A stretch of 64,000 bases of DNA from Psychrobacter sp. Cmf 22.2. GTDB taxonomy: Bacteria > Pseudomonadota > Gammaproteobacteria > Pseudomonadales > Moraxellaceae. The stretch's first letter is position 1. Each line of letters begins with the position of its first letter. The stretch spans positions 310,001 through 374,000 of the forward strand of contig NZ_MRYA01000002.1 in the NCBI RefSeq assembly GCF_001921745.1. Direction: 5' to 3'. The notes under the pieces are model-generated. The model did not search any database and was not told the origin of the DNA. It worked only from the letters and a program-made list of their open reading frames with translations. Position numbers and translations under genes: made by a program. Of this stretch, positions 18,011 to 28,038 are shown one piece after another.

Positions 18011-19081
18011 ATGAAACAAAAACAGCCCTTATTAATCACCACAGGTGAGCCTGCTGGCATTGGGATGGACGTGGTTTTGTTACTTGCGCAAGAAGGTAAG
18101 CTACAAGATTTCAACCGTCCAATTTGGGTCACAGCTGATGCCAATGCTATGCAGGGACGTGCAGAGCAACTGCTAGCTACTGGCGCACTTAAAAACTGTC
18201 CAGCTTGGCAAAGTGCCACAGTGACTCCATCATTAGGCACTGATGTAAATGGTATGGATTTTGATACCATAAATAATGCATTTTTATTATTGGATGTACC
18301 TTGCGCTGCATCTGTGCGGGCAGGTCATATTGACATTGAGAATGCAGCAATGGTCGCCAAACAATTAGAAATCGCACATCAGCTTGCAACAAGTGAAACG
18401 GTAGCCGCTATCATCACTGGACCGTTACAAAAGTCTGCGTTAATTGATGCTGACATCAAACTTTTAGACGGCACGATGTTTAGTGGGCATACTGAGTTTT
18501 TTATGCAGCAAAGCGGTTGCAAAAAAGTAGTCATGATGCTGGCCAATCAGGCAATGAAAGTTGCGCTGGTGACCACCCACTTAGCGCTAAGAGATGTGCC
18601 GGCTGCTATCACGGCAGACAATGTCCGCAAAACAGTGCAAATTGTACTTGATGATATGCAGTCAAAGTTTGGCATAGCAAGTCCGCGTATACTGGTCTGC
18701 GGACTCAATCCGCATGCAGGTGAAGGTGGGCATTTAGGCACAGAAGAGATTGAAATTATTAATCCTGTACTACAAGCGTTTATCGCAGCTGGCGTAGACA
18801 TCTCTCAGGCCATGCCCGCCGACACGTTGTTTACCACTAGACATCTGAGTAATTGTGATGCCGTGATTGCTATGTATCATGATCAAGGATTGCCAGTATT
18901 AAAGTCGCATGGTTTTGGCGATACAGTTAATTTAACACTAGGATTGCCTTATATTCGTACCTCAGTCGATCATGGTACAGCGCTGGATTTGGCAGGTCGC
19001 GGCGAGGCAAGTGCTACAAGCTTGTATCAAGCATTGGTCATGGCGAATGAAATGGCTAATAAATCATTGACTACATCATAA
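18011..19081 (+). CDS. pdxA: 4-hydroxythreonine-4-phosphate dehydrogenase
   Basis: NAD-dependent, metal-dependent enzyme of the DXP-dependent pyridoxal 5'-phosphate pathway. Starts with TTGEPAGIGMD. ITGPLQKSAL, SGHTEFFMQQ (metal His), GLNPHAGEGG and MYHDQGLPVLK match the family, as does the terminal SVDHGTALDLAG. 356 residues, slightly longer than E. coli (329). It begins the conserved pdxA-rsmA-apaH set; the 176-bp gap before rsmA contains its own promoter-like element. Confidence 0.96.
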   Translation: MKQKQPLLITTGEPAGIGMDVVLLLAQEGKLQDFNRPIWVTADANAMQGRAEQLLATGALKNCPAWQSATVTPSLGTDVNGMDFDTINNAFLLLDVPCAASVRAGHIDIENAAMVAKQLEIAHQLATSETVAAIITGPLQKSALIDADIKLLDGTMFSGHTEFFMQQSGCKKVVMMLANQAMKVALVTTHLALRDVPAAITADNVRKTVQIVLDDMQSKFGIASPRILVCGLNPHAGEGGHLGTEEIEIINPVLQAFIAAGVDISQAMPADTLFTTRHLSNCDAVIAMYHDQGLPVLKSHGFGDTVNLTLGLPYIRTSVDHGTALDLAGRGEASATSLYQALVMANEMANKSLTTS

Positions 19082-19127
19082 ATGCGTAATTTAGCTCAGT
19101 GCTAAAATGCAGCCAGATTATAAGCTA

Positions 19128-19136
19128 TGGTATAAT
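19128..19136 (+). promoter_or_regulatory. Extended -10 promoter for rsmA-apaH
   Basis: TGGTATAAT is a perfect extended -10 box. The -35 region is poor, as is usual for extended -10 promoters. Predicted start near 19143 gives a leader of about 115 nt before rsmA, so rsmA-apaH can be expressed apart from pdxA. Confidence 0.5.
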
Positions 19137-19257
19137 TTTGCACCAATAACAAAGCTATAAAAGTCATTTTTTCATCGTATTATATTGTCGATGTTCAAGA
19201 CCAAGCTATTGTGTTGCTCTACATTCTCATTTTTATTTTACTAATTAAGAATCTTTT

Positions 19258-20121
19258 ATGTCCACAAACTCGTTTGATGCCAAGACATTAGCAGCTAGCT
19301 TGCGAACTGCGAAACACCAACCGCGAAAACGCTTTGGTCAGAATTTTTTGCATGACAGCAGTATTATTCGCCAGATTGTTGATAGTATTCGTCTAGACCG
19401 CGATGACAACTTAATAGAGATTGGCCCGGGTATGGGCGCGTTAACTGAGCCGTTATTGGCAGAAGTGGATGCGATGACTGTGGTCGAGCTTGACCGTGAC
19501 TTGGCCGATAGTTTACGTATACGCATTGGCGCAAACAGTCACCCTAATTTTACGATTGTCAAAGAAAATGCCATGAATGTGGACTATCGTGAATTTTATA
19601 GTACCGATCGTGGCAAGCTACGTGTGGTAGGGAATCTGCCTTACAATATCTCAACGCCGATACTTTTTCATCTGCTAAGTTACTCTGATGTCATTCAGGA
19701 CATGCATTTTATGCTACAAAAAGAAGTGGTCGAACGTATCACCGCGGACGTCGGTAGCAAAACTTACGGCCGTCTGTCCGTTATAATGCAGTATTATTGT
19801 GAAACGGATTATTTGCTGACCGTCCCTAAAGGCGCGTTTAATCCGCCGCCAAAGGTAACCAGTGCTGTGTTTCGTTTGACACCACATATCGAAAAACCAA
19901 TTGTTGCAGAAGATGAGCAATACTTCGCTATTGTAGTACGTGAGACCTTTAATCATCGCCGTAAGACGCTGCGTGCTATTTTCAAAAAATCCACGCTACT
20001 GCCGACATTGAGTGAAGATGACTTTGCTGCTTGTGGTATCGATCCACAATCGCGTCCAGAAACACTGAGCGTTAGCGATTTTGTAGCTTTGAGTAATCAG
20101 GCAAAAAGCGTAGAAGAATAA
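19258..20121 (+). CDS. rsmA: 16S rRNA (adenine1518/1519-N6)-dimethyltransferase
   Basis: KsgA/RsmA dimethylates two adjacent adenosines in helix 45 of 16S rRNA, a late quality-control step of 30S assembly. The SAM motif I is [14 protein letters not shown] (about 60-73), acidic motif [10 protein letters not shown] follows, and motif IV is [18 protein letters not shown] at the start and [12 protein letters not shown] near the end are characteristic. 287 residues. It is separated from apaH by 18 bp and is probably cotranscribed with it. Confidence 0.97.
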   Translation: MSTNSFDAKTLAASLRTAKHQPRKRFGQNFLHDSSIIRQIVDSIRLDRDDNLIEIGPGMGALTEPLLAEVDAMTVVELDRDLADSLRIRIGANSHPNFTIVKENAMNVDYREFYSTDRGKLRVVGNLPYNISTPILFHLLSYSDVIQDMHFMLQKEVVERITADVGSKTYGRLSVIMQYYCETDYLLTVPKGAFNPPPKVTSAVFRLTPHIEKPIVAEDEQYFAIVVRETFNHRRKTLRAIFKKSTLLPTLSEDDFAACGIDPQSRPETLSVSDFVALSNQAKSVEE

Positions 20122-20139
20122 TACAAACATCGAGGAATT

Positions 20140-20976
20140 ATGAGTTTTCGCCATCAATATGTCATCGGTGACTTACAAGGTTGCTATGCTGCGTATCAAA
20201 AACTACTTGAGACACTTAATTTTGACCCTACACAAGATAAATTGTGGTTTGCAGGTGACTTAGTCGCACGTGGAGAGGATTCGTTAAATACTTTGCGCCA
20301 TGTGAAAGCATTATGCGAGCAGGGTGCGGCAGCGACAGTCCTTGGTAACCATGATTTAAATTTACTTGCAGTATGGCGGGGCGCAACTAAGATTAAGAAA
20401 AAAGATAAAACGGCGCCGATTTTTGCCGCTGAGGATAGAGACGACCTATTACAGTGGTTACGGTGTCAGCCGATTTTAGCATACCCTGATAGGCATACCG
20501 TATTGGTCCATGCTGGGATACCACCGCATTGGAGCATTGAGTCTGCCGCACAATATGCGCAGCAACTAGAAGCACAATTAAAGGGCAGTTTGAACCAACT
20601 TGATCGAGTGCTACCGCATTTGTATAGTAAGAACGCTGATGAGTGGCATGACAATATTAATGGCTTTACTAAGATGCGTGCGATAGCCAATTATTTTACT
20701 CGGATGCGGCTGTGCAAACAAGATGGGACACTTGAGTTTAGCTTTACATCCAGCTTAGATCAGCACATGCCCGATGACTTTATGCCTTGGTTTGAATGGC
20801 AAGTGCCACGGACGCGTAAGATATTATTTGGTCACTGGGCTGCGCTAAAAGGAGATGTGGACTTACCGCATGCTCGCGCGCTCGATGGCGGCTGTGTTTG
20901 GGGTAATTCTCTACTGGCTTACCGACTTAGTGATGGTAAAATCATTAGCTCAAGCACCCACTGTCCAAGCCCGTAA
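20140..20976 (+). CDS. apaH: Bis(5'-nucleosyl)-tetraphosphatase, symmetrical
   Basis: Hydrolyses Ap4A to two ADP and can remove Np4 caps from RNA. It is a calcineurin-like metallophosphoesterase: GDLQGCYAAYQKLL (motif I), GDLVARGEDS (II), LGNHDLNLLAV (III), LVHAGIPPHW and FGHWAALKG (metal His). Length 278 as in E. coli. Good ribosome site GAGGAATT. Order rsmA-apaH is conserved in gammaproteobacteria; the usual apaG between them is missing here. Confidence 0.97.
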   Translation: MSFRHQYVIGDLQGCYAAYQKLLETLNFDPTQDKLWFAGDLVARGEDSLNTLRHVKALCEQGAAATVLGNHDLNLLAVWRGATKIKKKDKTAPIFAAEDRDDLLQWLRCQPILAYPDRHTVLVHAGIPPHWSIESAAQYAQQLEAQLKGSLNQLDRVLPHLYSKNADEWHDNINGFTKMRAIANYFTRMRLCKQDGTLEFSFTSSLDQHMPDDFMPWFEWQVPRTRKILFGHWAALKGDVDLPHARALDGGCVWGNSLLAYRLSDGKIISSSTHCPSP

Positions 20977-21053
20977 CGAGGATTATAGCTAACCGCTGAC
21001 CTTGATATATAAGGCTAAATAAGTAGTCTATTTTAGATGGTCTATCAATAGGT

Positions 21054-21983
21054 TTAAATAACTGGTTTTGCCAGGGTATAGTCAGGCCAGATTGGCGAGT
21101 CACCAATCCTCTCTATTAAGAAGTCGATAAAAACCCTAACTTTTACCGTCAGAACATTCGATTTTGGATAGATGAGCCACAGGCCCGTCTGGTCATCGAT
21201 CGTGTAGTCGGGTAGGACATGGATCAGCGAGCCGTCAGCCAGTTCGCGGTGAACACTCCATAGTGAGTTCATTGAAATGCCTGCTCCAGCAATGGTTGCG
21301 ACTTTCTGACTCAAGCCATCGTCAACGATAAGCCGGCTCTTGGTCAGTCGTGGATCGAACTCCTCAGTACTGCCATCATACCCAACAAACTTAATCAGTG
21401 CCGGCTCTTTGAATACAATGAATTGATGCGTCGCAAGGTCATCTGGATGCGAGGGCGTGCCCTGCTGATTCAAATACTCGGGGGAAGCGCAAAGGATTCG
21501 CATATCGTTAGCTAATTTTCGCCCTTTTAAGCTGCTATCTGATAGTGTTGAATTGCGCAGTGCCAGATCAAAACTGCCTTGGATAAGATCAAACTCCATA
21601 TCTGTAAGCCGCAGGTCAAGAGTGTTACCTGGATGCAACTGTAGGAACTCAGGCAGGATAGGCGCGATGTAGAGCTGGGCAAAGGTGCTTGGCGCCGTGA
21701 ACCTTAGGGTACCTGTCACAGTTGCATCGCCATGACCTAAAGCTGCGCGTGCAGCATCTTCTTGAGCTAAAATTTCCTTAGCATAAGGCAAAAAGTCCGC
21801 CCCTTCCAAAGACAAAGCCACCTTGCGCGTAGAACGATGCAAAAGATCCGCCCCTAACAACCTTTCTAGTTTTGCTAATTTGGCACTGGCCATAGATGGC
21901 GCCATACCCAGTTCCCGACCAGCGGCACTGATATTGAGTTTGTCGGCTGCCAGAACGAATAAACGAACGCTTTCTGTATCCAT
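21054..21983 (-). CDS. LysR family transcriptional regulator
   Basis: A 309-residue LTTR. The winged helix-turn-helix occupies about residues 1-60 (DTESVRLFVLAADKLNISAA, then LAKLERLLGADLLHRSTRKV), and the periplasmic-binding-like effector domain runs from about 88 on (TLRFTAPSTFAQLYIAPILP). It resembles the CrgA/DmlR-type group often controlling an adjacent oxidoreductase. It is divergent from the MDR oxidoreductase across a 105-bp gap with repeated half-sites, so it most likely regulates that gene and itself. The effector cannot be guessed. Confidence 0.93.
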   Translation of the reverse strand: MDTESVRLFVLAADKLNISAAGRELGMAPSMASAKLAKLERLLGADLLHRSTRKVALSLEGADFLPYAKEILAQEDAARAALGHGDATVTGTLRFTAPSTFAQLYIAPILPEFLQLHPGNTLDLRLTDMEFDLIQGSFDLALRNSTLSDSSLKGRKLANDMRILCASPEYLNQQGTPSHPDDLATHQFIVFKEPALIKFVGYDGSTEEFDPRLTKSRLIVDDGLSQKVATIAGAGISMNSLWSVHRELADGSLIHVLPDYTIDDQTGLWLIYPKSNVLTVKVRVFIDFLIERIGDSPIWPDYTLAKPVI

Positions 21984-21998
21984 TAGATTATATCCAAA

Positions 21999-22056
21999 TT
22001 ACGAATTCTGTATTTCATAATAGCCAGTTTATTTTGTTTTTACGAAATATTATACT
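21999..22056. promoter_or_regulatory. Repeated half-sites in LysR/oxidoreductase intergenic region
   Basis: Three near-identical half-sites: TTACGAATT (21999-22007), the inverted TATTTCATAA (22011-22020) and TTACGAAATA (22040-22049). The last two form a 10-bp inverted repeat with one mismatch, 19 bp apart. The third abuts a candidate -10 TATACT (22051-22056) for the oxidoreductase. The layout fits a LysR recognition site plus activation site. Confidence 0.5.
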
Positions 22057-22088
22057 GATTATAACAATTAATCTTTAGGAGAAGCTCA

Positions 22089-23075
22089 ATGAAAGCAATG
22101 ATACTTAATGAATATGGTGACAATGCTAAATTTCAATTAGATGAACGACCTCAACCTGATGCAAAAGCTGGACATGTGGTAGTGCGAGTGGCTGCGACTA
22201 GTGTAAATACAGTTGATACCATGATCCATCACATGGGTAATGATCTACCGTTTTCACCCGATCTGCCGGCAGTACTCGGTATGGACTTTGCAGGCACTAT
22301 TGAAACTGTTGGTGAGGACGTGACCGACTTTGCTCCAGGCGACGAAGTATATGGCTGCGCTGGAGGACTCGCAGACTTGCAAGGTACGCTGGCAGAATTC
22401 ATGCTGGCTGATGCCAAATTGATTGCTCACAAACCAAAAAGCCTGTCGATGCGTGAGGCTGCGGCATTACCACTGGTTGGTATTACTGCCTTTGAAGGCT
22501 TGCAGAGAGCGGGTACTGGTACAGGACATAAGGTACTAGTTCACGGCGGCGCAGGTGGCGTAGGACATGTTGCCGTGCAATTGGCCAAACATTTCGGTGC
22601 TGACGTCTATTCAACTGTCTCCAATGAAAAGCAGATGGCTGTCATTGAAGGTTATGGCGCCACGGCCATTAATTATAAGACCGAAGACGTGGTAGATTAT
22701 GTCGAAAAACATACTGACGGCGCGGGTTTTGATATTGTGTTTGACTCTGTTGGCGGAGAAAATCTAACCAAGTCTTTTGAAGCAGCTGTACTGAACGGAC
22801 AGGTTGTAACGACGGTATCTATGCTAGAGCTGGATTTAACGCCGGTGCATTTTAAGGGTTTATCGTTGCACGTTGTCTTTATGCTTATTCCAATGCTGCA
22901 AAACTATAAGCGAGAAGATCATGGCGCTGCTTTAGCGAAATTAGCCAAAATTGTGAATACGGGTGCACTTAAACCATTACTTGATGAGACGCAGTTTGAT
23001 CTCAAAGAAGTTGGCAAAGCATACGACCGGCTAACCAGCGGACAAGCAATCGGTAAAGTGGTTGTAGAAATCTGA
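22089..23075 (+). CDS. Medium-chain dehydrogenase/reductase, quinone-oxidoreductase-like
   Basis: A 328-residue zinc-independent MDR protein. N-terminal GroES-like domain with LGMDFAGTIETVGEDVTDFA and GDEVYG. The NAD(P)H-binding Rossmann domain begins VLVHGGAGGVGHVAVQLAKH (about 150-170), and FDIVFDSVGGENL follows. The catalytic zinc Cys/His pattern of true alcohol dehydrogenases is absent, so reduction of quinones or enones by NADPH is more likely. It has an AGGAGAAG ribosome site and is presumably under the divergent LysR regulator. Confidence 0.88.
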   Translation: MKAMILNEYGDNAKFQLDERPQPDAKAGHVVVRVAATSVNTVDTMIHHMGNDLPFSPDLPAVLGMDFAGTIETVGEDVTDFAPGDEVYGCAGGLADLQGTLAEFMLADAKLIAHKPKSLSMREAAALPLVGITAFEGLQRAGTGTGHKVLVHGGAGGVGHVAVQLAKHFGADVYSTVSNEKQMAVIEGYGATAINYKTEDVVDYVEKHTDGAGFDIVFDSVGGENLTKSFEAAVLNGQVVTTVSMLELDLTPVHFKGLSLHVVFMLIPMLQNYKREDHGAALAKLAKIVNTGALKPLLDETQFDLKEVGKAYDRLTSGQAIGKVVVEI

Positions 23076-23157
23076 ATCATTGCCAAAACTGACTTGTCGC
23101 CCTAGCAAATATTAACCTGAATAAGTCTTTGACGACTAAACCGCCAAAACAGCCGTA

Positions 23158-25605
23158 TTAACTTGGCAGCTTTGGTGGTTTTTTAGGTTTCGGCAAGGGC
23201 GTTTTTGCATCACCAGAGGCCTTGCCATCAGAGCTTTTATCGTGATTGCTGGTTTTTTCATTACTCACATCCCCTAATGTTTTAGTGACTTTATCATATT
23301 GGATATCACTATAGTAAGGCACGCTATTTAGCTCTTCATCTACTAACCCATCATCAAGATCAATAACTTTTTTAGTAGCATCTTTATTTACAAGATCTTC
23401 CTGTCCATGATTTTGAGACTGTTTGTCATAATGTATATCCGTGGTCGTCCGTTCACCTTTTGCATCAATAGGAACAGAATTAGGGATGATCTTGACGTCA
23501 GATAGACGTCTTACCACGTAATTGCTGGGCAATGGTTTCCCACCTTTTTGTCCAGCAGTATCATCGAATATCATACGACCTTGGCTATCAATGCGTGCAT
23601 ATTTCATCGGTTTGTCACGTGGCCAAAAAAAGTCAGATGGATGACTGACGATGTGACCAAAAACAAGCTTAGATAGTCTACGCCACTCAAAAAAGCGGAC
23701 CTCTTTTGATCGTAAGGCGACCAAAAGTGCCAAAGAGAAACTGACCATTAAGTTGACGATACCGATAAGTGCGACGCCAAGAATAGAGGTCAAAACCACA
23801 TCCCAACTTATCTGAGCCGCTGACATATTGAACAGTCCATGAGCCAAATTAGCAGACGCAAATGCAATATGACGAATATCAATCGGTAAACCAAATAAAT
23901 AACCAATGGTTGCAGTGCTACCTAAAAATACGCCAAATAAAAAATTGCCCATGATAGCGCCAAGATTGGCCTCTATAAAGCCGCTTAAGCGTCGCAGCCA
24001 TCTCTTGGGTAATAAACGCTGAAGTAGCCAGTGTCTATTAATACGAGCACCAATTTTATTGTAAACAGCTAAATTGTCGTAGTAGCCTGCAATGAGACCA
24101 GACAAAAACAGATATACTCCAGCGATGGCCGCGTGAGGTAGGGCTAATGAACGAAAAGGATCTAGGTCATGAAGTAAGTGACCAGCTTTTTCGGTATCAA
24201 TCATCGGCGTACCTGTATATTGCAACCATGCAAAAGAGATGATTAATGCAACAGGGATGGCCAGCATGATATTACCCATGATAGCGATGAACTGGGTGCG
24301 CAAGATATCGACTACTAGCTCTGATAACTTCGTCAGTTGGTGTGACTTTTTGCCTGAGCCCTCTGATATGGTTGAGGCAATAGCAGCAGCAGTCATCGCT
24401 GGCTGCTTGGTTGCAACCGTACCATGAACGATATGAATAAAGACAAAACCTAGGCCATAAATCATGCTGTTTATAAAGGCTCGGCCCATTGGCGCAAGGG
24501 CCAAATGATAGGCCAAGATTTTAATAGTAGCCATAAAAGCAATAAAAAACCCCCCAATGGACGCTTTTTTGAACATTTTTTGATAGCCAGCTTTGTCTGT
24601 GCTGATATAGTGCTCGCCGACGCGGCTGGCATTTTCAGTGACTTTACGTGATAACAGCTTAGTATTGTTGTCGATTAGATAGCCGATGCTATAACGACGA
24701 TTGGCAGTAGTAATGAGAGTTTGGATCAGATTGATCACGGCTTGGTCGCGATTCTGACCACTATCAGCGACCAGCTCAGTCAAGATACGTATGCGTTGTA
24801 AGCTTTGATCAAGCCGTAGCATCATATTGGTCAAGCGAATAGAGATACCAGTTTTGTAGATGCGTTTACGTACTGTTGCAACGATATCTTCACACTGCTC
24901 GAGCATGACCAGTAGGGGCGCAGGATCAACCGCATGTTCAGGCGTAATGTCCGTTAAAGTGTCAAGCTCGTGCGCCTGCCGATATTGATTGACAAATAAT
25001 ACGGCTTCTTGGTTTTGAGCGACAAAAGATGCGGAATAGTTCAAGATTTGCGGATAAGCTTCCATTAGATCAGGGTGCAGACCAATACCGCTAATACGAT
25101 AAGATAAAATAACTATGGCATTTAAAATACTGTTTTTGGCTGTCGCTACTAAGTATAAATGCTCTTCTTTAACGTTAAGCAGATCAACCAGCGCTTCCCA
25201 TTTGTCTTTTTCGATGTGAGCAAGCCAGCGTTCATCTTGACGCTTATGAAACAGATAACCGACTAACTCAACGACTGAGTCATCTTGAGGCAGGAGCGGT
25301 AAAAACCGATGACCAAGCAAGCGACGCAAGCTACTAAAAAACCCTTCATCTGACATAATACCAGTATCGGTATATAGAGAGATTTGACGATATTGGATGA
25401 TGAGTTTTAATACAAAGCTTGCAAGACCATCGCTATATTCTGGATGCTGGCGCAAAATATCGATAAGGATTTGGATGTTTTGATTGGCGAGTGTAGGTTC
25501 TTTTTCAGTGACCCGCAGCTCATCGATCAAACGTCGAAGTACAGATGGCTCTGGCACATCACTTAAGGCAGTAATCTGTTGTAAAATGCGTTTTATCTCT
25601 GACAC
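23158..25605 (-). CDS. Gcr-type 'site-specific recombinase' family membrane protein
   Basis: An 815-residue protein matching the family named after the gonococcal gcr gene (PF10136, COG4389). The first half is soluble and helical. From about residue 350 to 660 there are roughly seven hydrophobic segments (for example GGFFIAFMATIKILAYHLAL and LTSILGVALIGIVNLMVSFS), with the conserved-looking GLGFVFIHIVHGTVATKQPA between them. The last 150 residues are polar, Lys/Asp-rich and probably disordered, ending in a PKPKKPPKLPS motif. No tyrosine- or serine-recombinase catalytic motif is visible, and the membrane topology makes the family name doubtful. Function unknown. It stands alone. Confidence 0.75.
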   Translation of the reverse strand: MSEIKRILQQITALSDVPEPSVLRRLIDELRVTEKEPTLANQNIQILIDILRQHPEYSDGLASFVLKLIIQYRQISLYTDTGIMSDEGFFSSLRRLLGHRFLPLLPQDDSVVELVGYLFHKRQDERWLAHIEKDKWEALVDLLNVKEEHLYLVATAKNSILNAIVILSYRISGIGLHPDLMEAYPQILNYSASFVAQNQEAVLFVNQYRQAHELDTLTDITPEHAVDPAPLLVMLEQCEDIVATVRKRIYKTGISIRLTNMMLRLDQSLQRIRILTELVADSGQNRDQAVINLIQTLITTANRRYSIGYLIDNNTKLLSRKVTENASRVGEHYISTDKAGYQKMFKKASIGGFFIAFMATIKILAYHLALAPMGRAFINSMIYGLGFVFIHIVHGTVATKQPAMTAAAIASTISEGSGKKSHQLTKLSELVVDILRTQFIAIMGNIMLAIPVALIISFAWLQYTGTPMIDTEKAGHLLHDLDPFRSLALPHAAIAGVYLFLSGLIAGYYDNLAVYNKIGARINRHWLLQRLLPKRWLRRLSGFIEANLGAIMGNFLFGVFLGSTATIGYLFGLPIDIRHIAFASANLAHGLFNMSAAQISWDVVLTSILGVALIGIVNLMVSFSLALLVALRSKEVRFFEWRRLSKLVFGHIVSHPSDFFWPRDKPMKYARIDSQGRMIFDDTAGQKGGKPLPSNYVVRRLSDVKIIPNSVPIDAKGERTTTDIHYDKQSQNHGQEDLVNKDATKKVIDLDDGLVDEELNSVPYYSDIQYDKVTKTLGDVSNEKTSNHDKSSDGKASGDAKTPLPKPKKPPKLPS

Positions 25606-25844
25606 AGCGTACTCTTTATCGTTATTATTCTGTTAGTTGATGTTTTACTGTTTTGATGTGTATGGCAATGCTTGTAAGGTACTGCTCTTGGGGGTTATAT
25701 AAAGAGTCTATATTGATGTATTTACTGAGCACTAGATACAAGTATTGGTGTTAAGTTGAAAGCTAATGCAGGTTATTTTAATCGCAAGTGCATGGTAATG
25801 TTTAGTTATTTTGTTAGCAGTTGTTTTGAATATAGTTTTGGCAA

Positions 25845-25876
25845 AAAAAAGGACAGTAATTATACTGTCCTTTTTT
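25845..25876 (-). terminator. Intrinsic terminator of the first acyl-CoA dehydrogenase gene
   Basis: A 14-bp stem (25845-25858 with 25863-25876), 4-base loop and a U-run on the minus strand, placed 52 bp after the stop. Confidence 0.88.
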
Positions 25877-25927
25877 ATTCATAAATCTCATTGATGCCTA
25901 AGCAGCTATCAATTTTAAAAAACTTGA

Positions 25928-27712
25928 TTAGCTGGCAGGAACGTTAAAATAGTCTAAATCAAAGTTCATCATCGGATCGCTACCAGCTTTGACCATTTGG
26001 GCGTGCGCATCAATACGCGGTAAAACACGACCAACAAAGTAATCAGCAAGCTTGGCTTTGTTGATATAAAACTCACCGTCTTTACCATTTGCCGCTTCAA
26101 CCATTAGCGCAAACATATATGAGTAGCATAGATAACCAACCGCATGCATATAATCCACTGCGCAGCCATTAATCTCATTTTTACGAGAGCCAATGTTAGT
26201 CAAGACTGTCTTAGTTAACTCTTCAACGGTATCAGCAGCATCCAATGTCGCTTGCTTAATACCATGATCAGCCTGCATATTACTCACATAATCGCGAATT
26301 TCACCTAAGAAGTGAGTAATATATTTACCATCATTACGAGCAACTTTACGGCCTAACAGATCAAGTGCTTGAATACCGTTTGCACCCTCATAAATCTGAG
26401 CAATACGCGTATCACGTACGATTTGCTCCATGCCCCATTCACGGACATAACCATGACCACCAAAGACCTGCTGACAATCAACAGTGGCTTCTAACGCTTT
26501 ATCAGTCAAGAATGCTTTTGCGATCGGCGTGAGTAGAGCAACACGCGCAGCAGCGGCTTGAGCTGCTTCAGGATCTGTGCTGAACTTTTCAGTGTCGAGT
26601 TGTTTTGCAACATACATCGCAAAACAGCGTGATGCCTCGCTATTGGCTTTAGCATTCAATAGCATACGACGCACATCGGCATGATGAACGATAGCATCAG
26701 CTGGTTTTTCTGGACTTTGTAGCTGAGTATCGCTACGACCTTGAGCGCGTTCAAACGCATAAAGCGCAGCGTTTTGGTAAGCAAGCTCAGTACCACCAAG
26801 CCCTTGTAGACCCATCGTTACGCGCTCATAGTTCATCATAATAAACATTGACGATAGACCAGTATTTTCAGCACCAACCATCCAGCCCTTTGCATCATCA
26901 AAATTCATGACACAAGTCGCTGAGGCTTTGATACCCATTTTGTGTTCGATAGAGCCAGCTGATAAGGTGTTACGTTCGCCTACGCTGCCATCATCATTGA
27001 CTAAGAATTTTGGTACAACAAACAGAGAGATACCTTTTGAGCCTTCTGGAGCATTTGGCGTCTTAGCTAGTACGAGATGAATAATGTTTTCAGTTAAGTC
27101 GTGCTCGCCACCAGTGATAAAGATTTTGGTACCGGAGATGTTATAGCTACCATCATCATTTGGCACAGCTTTGGTTTTGATAATACCTAAGTCAGTACCT
27201 GCGTGCGGCTCAGTTAAGCACATGGTGCCTGACCATTCGCCTGAATACATTTTTTCTAAATACGTTTGCTTTTGCTCTTCTGAACCAGCCGCGTTGAGAC
27301 ATAAGGTGGCACCAACCGTTAGGTTAGGGTAGAGCGTAAATGATTGGTTGGTGGTAAAAAGCATCTCTTCGGTGAGCATGGTGACCATTTTTGGAAAACC
27401 TTGACCGCCATACTCAGGATTACCGCCAAGTCCGACCCAACCTGATTCAGCATATTGCTGATAAGCTTCTTTAAAGCCTTTAGGGGTAGTAACAACACCA
27501 TCGCCTTGATAAGTCGCGCCTTCTTCGTCACCAGTACGATTGATAGGCAATAGAACGTTTTTGCTCAACTTGGCCATTTCTTCTAAAATCATATCGACTG
27601 TTTCCATGTCGACATGAGATAAGTTGTCGTTATTTTGCCAAAACTCAGGAGCCTTAAAAACATCTGTTAAGATAAAGCGCATGTCAGTTAGAGGGGCATT
27701 ATAAACAGCCAT
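25928..27712 (-). CDS. Acyl-CoA dehydrogenase, 600-residue class
   Basis: FAD enzyme that oxidises acyl-CoA to the 2-enoyl-CoA. Order: N-terminal extension, acyl-CoA dehydrogenase N/M domains with the flavin-contact MCLTEPHAGTDLG (about 165), the KISGTKIFITGGEHD-like beta-domain, a C domain with QQVFGGHGYVREWGMEQIVRD and YEGANGIQALDLLGRK, then the extra C-terminal domain that sets this class apart from 380-residue enzymes. Related proteins are FadE1/FadE2 of Pseudomonas and DmdC. I start at 27712: AAAGGA lies 6 bases upstream, whereas the ATG two codons earlier overlaps it. It is about 60% similar by eye to the paralogue upstream at 30029-31822. Confidence 0.92.
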   Translation of the reverse strand: MAVYNAPLTDMRFILTDVFKAPEFWQNNDNLSHVDMETVDMILEEMAKLSKNVLLPINRTGDEEGATYQGDGVVTTPKGFKEAYQQYAESGWVGLGGNPEYGGQGFPKMVTMLTEEMLFTTNQSFTLYPNLTVGATLCLNAAGSEEQKQTYLEKMYSGEWSGTMCLTEPHAGTDLGIIKTKAVPNDDGSYNISGTKIFITGGEHDLTENIIHLVLAKTPNAPEGSKGISLFVVPKFLVNDDGSVGERNTLSAGSIEHKMGIKASATCVMNFDDAKGWMVGAENTGLSSMFIMMNYERVTMGLQGLGGTELAYQNAALYAFERAQGRSDTQLQSPEKPADAIVHHADVRRMLLNAKANSEASRCFAMYVAKQLDTEKFSTDPEAAQAAAARVALLTPIAKAFLTDKALEATVDCQQVFGGHGYVREWGMEQIVRDTRIAQIYEGANGIQALDLLGRKVARNDGKYITHFLGEIRDYVSNMQADHGIKQATLDAADTVEELTKTVLTNIGSRKNEINGCAVDYMHAVGYLCYSYMFALMVEAANGKDGEFYINKAKLADYFVGRVLPRIDAHAQMVKAGSDPMMNFDLDYFNVPAS

Positions 27713-28038
27713 AAACATTCCTTTGGTTTAAAATTAATAGAGTTGTGTACATATTTGCTTATATTTATCATGATGTTCTTTAACTGTCATGGCAAATAAC
27801 GCAATGGTTTTTATTAAGTTGAGCCTATGATAATCAGTAAAGTTTAGCAAATTAATGGCTAAGCTTGTGTATCTCTTAGTGAATAGTGCGTACACCAAAA
27901 GTCGGTCGCCACTATTGTAGTGCCTAAATAAAGCACAAAAAAGAAAGCTTTATCGAAAGTTTGCTAGCCATAAAATAAACTACTGATTACAAAACATGAC
28001 CGATTAACGGCAGCTTTGGCTCATGTGTTTAATGAAAA
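27713..28038. other. Intergenic region upstream of acyl-CoA dehydrogenase
   Basis: About 325 bp without a gene. An inverted repeat AATAGTG (27883-27889) / CACTATT (27911-27917) is present, the right arm of which also forms a small CACTA-ttg-TAGTG palindrome (27911-27923). An ATAGTGCGTAC string here also occurs near 1165. No promoter could be assigned with confidence. Confidence 0.4.

Noticed and set aside
23158..25605. Mobile element or true site-specific recombinase
   Set aside because: No terminal repeats, attachment sites or catalytic motifs; multi-spanning membrane protein in a normal gene context.
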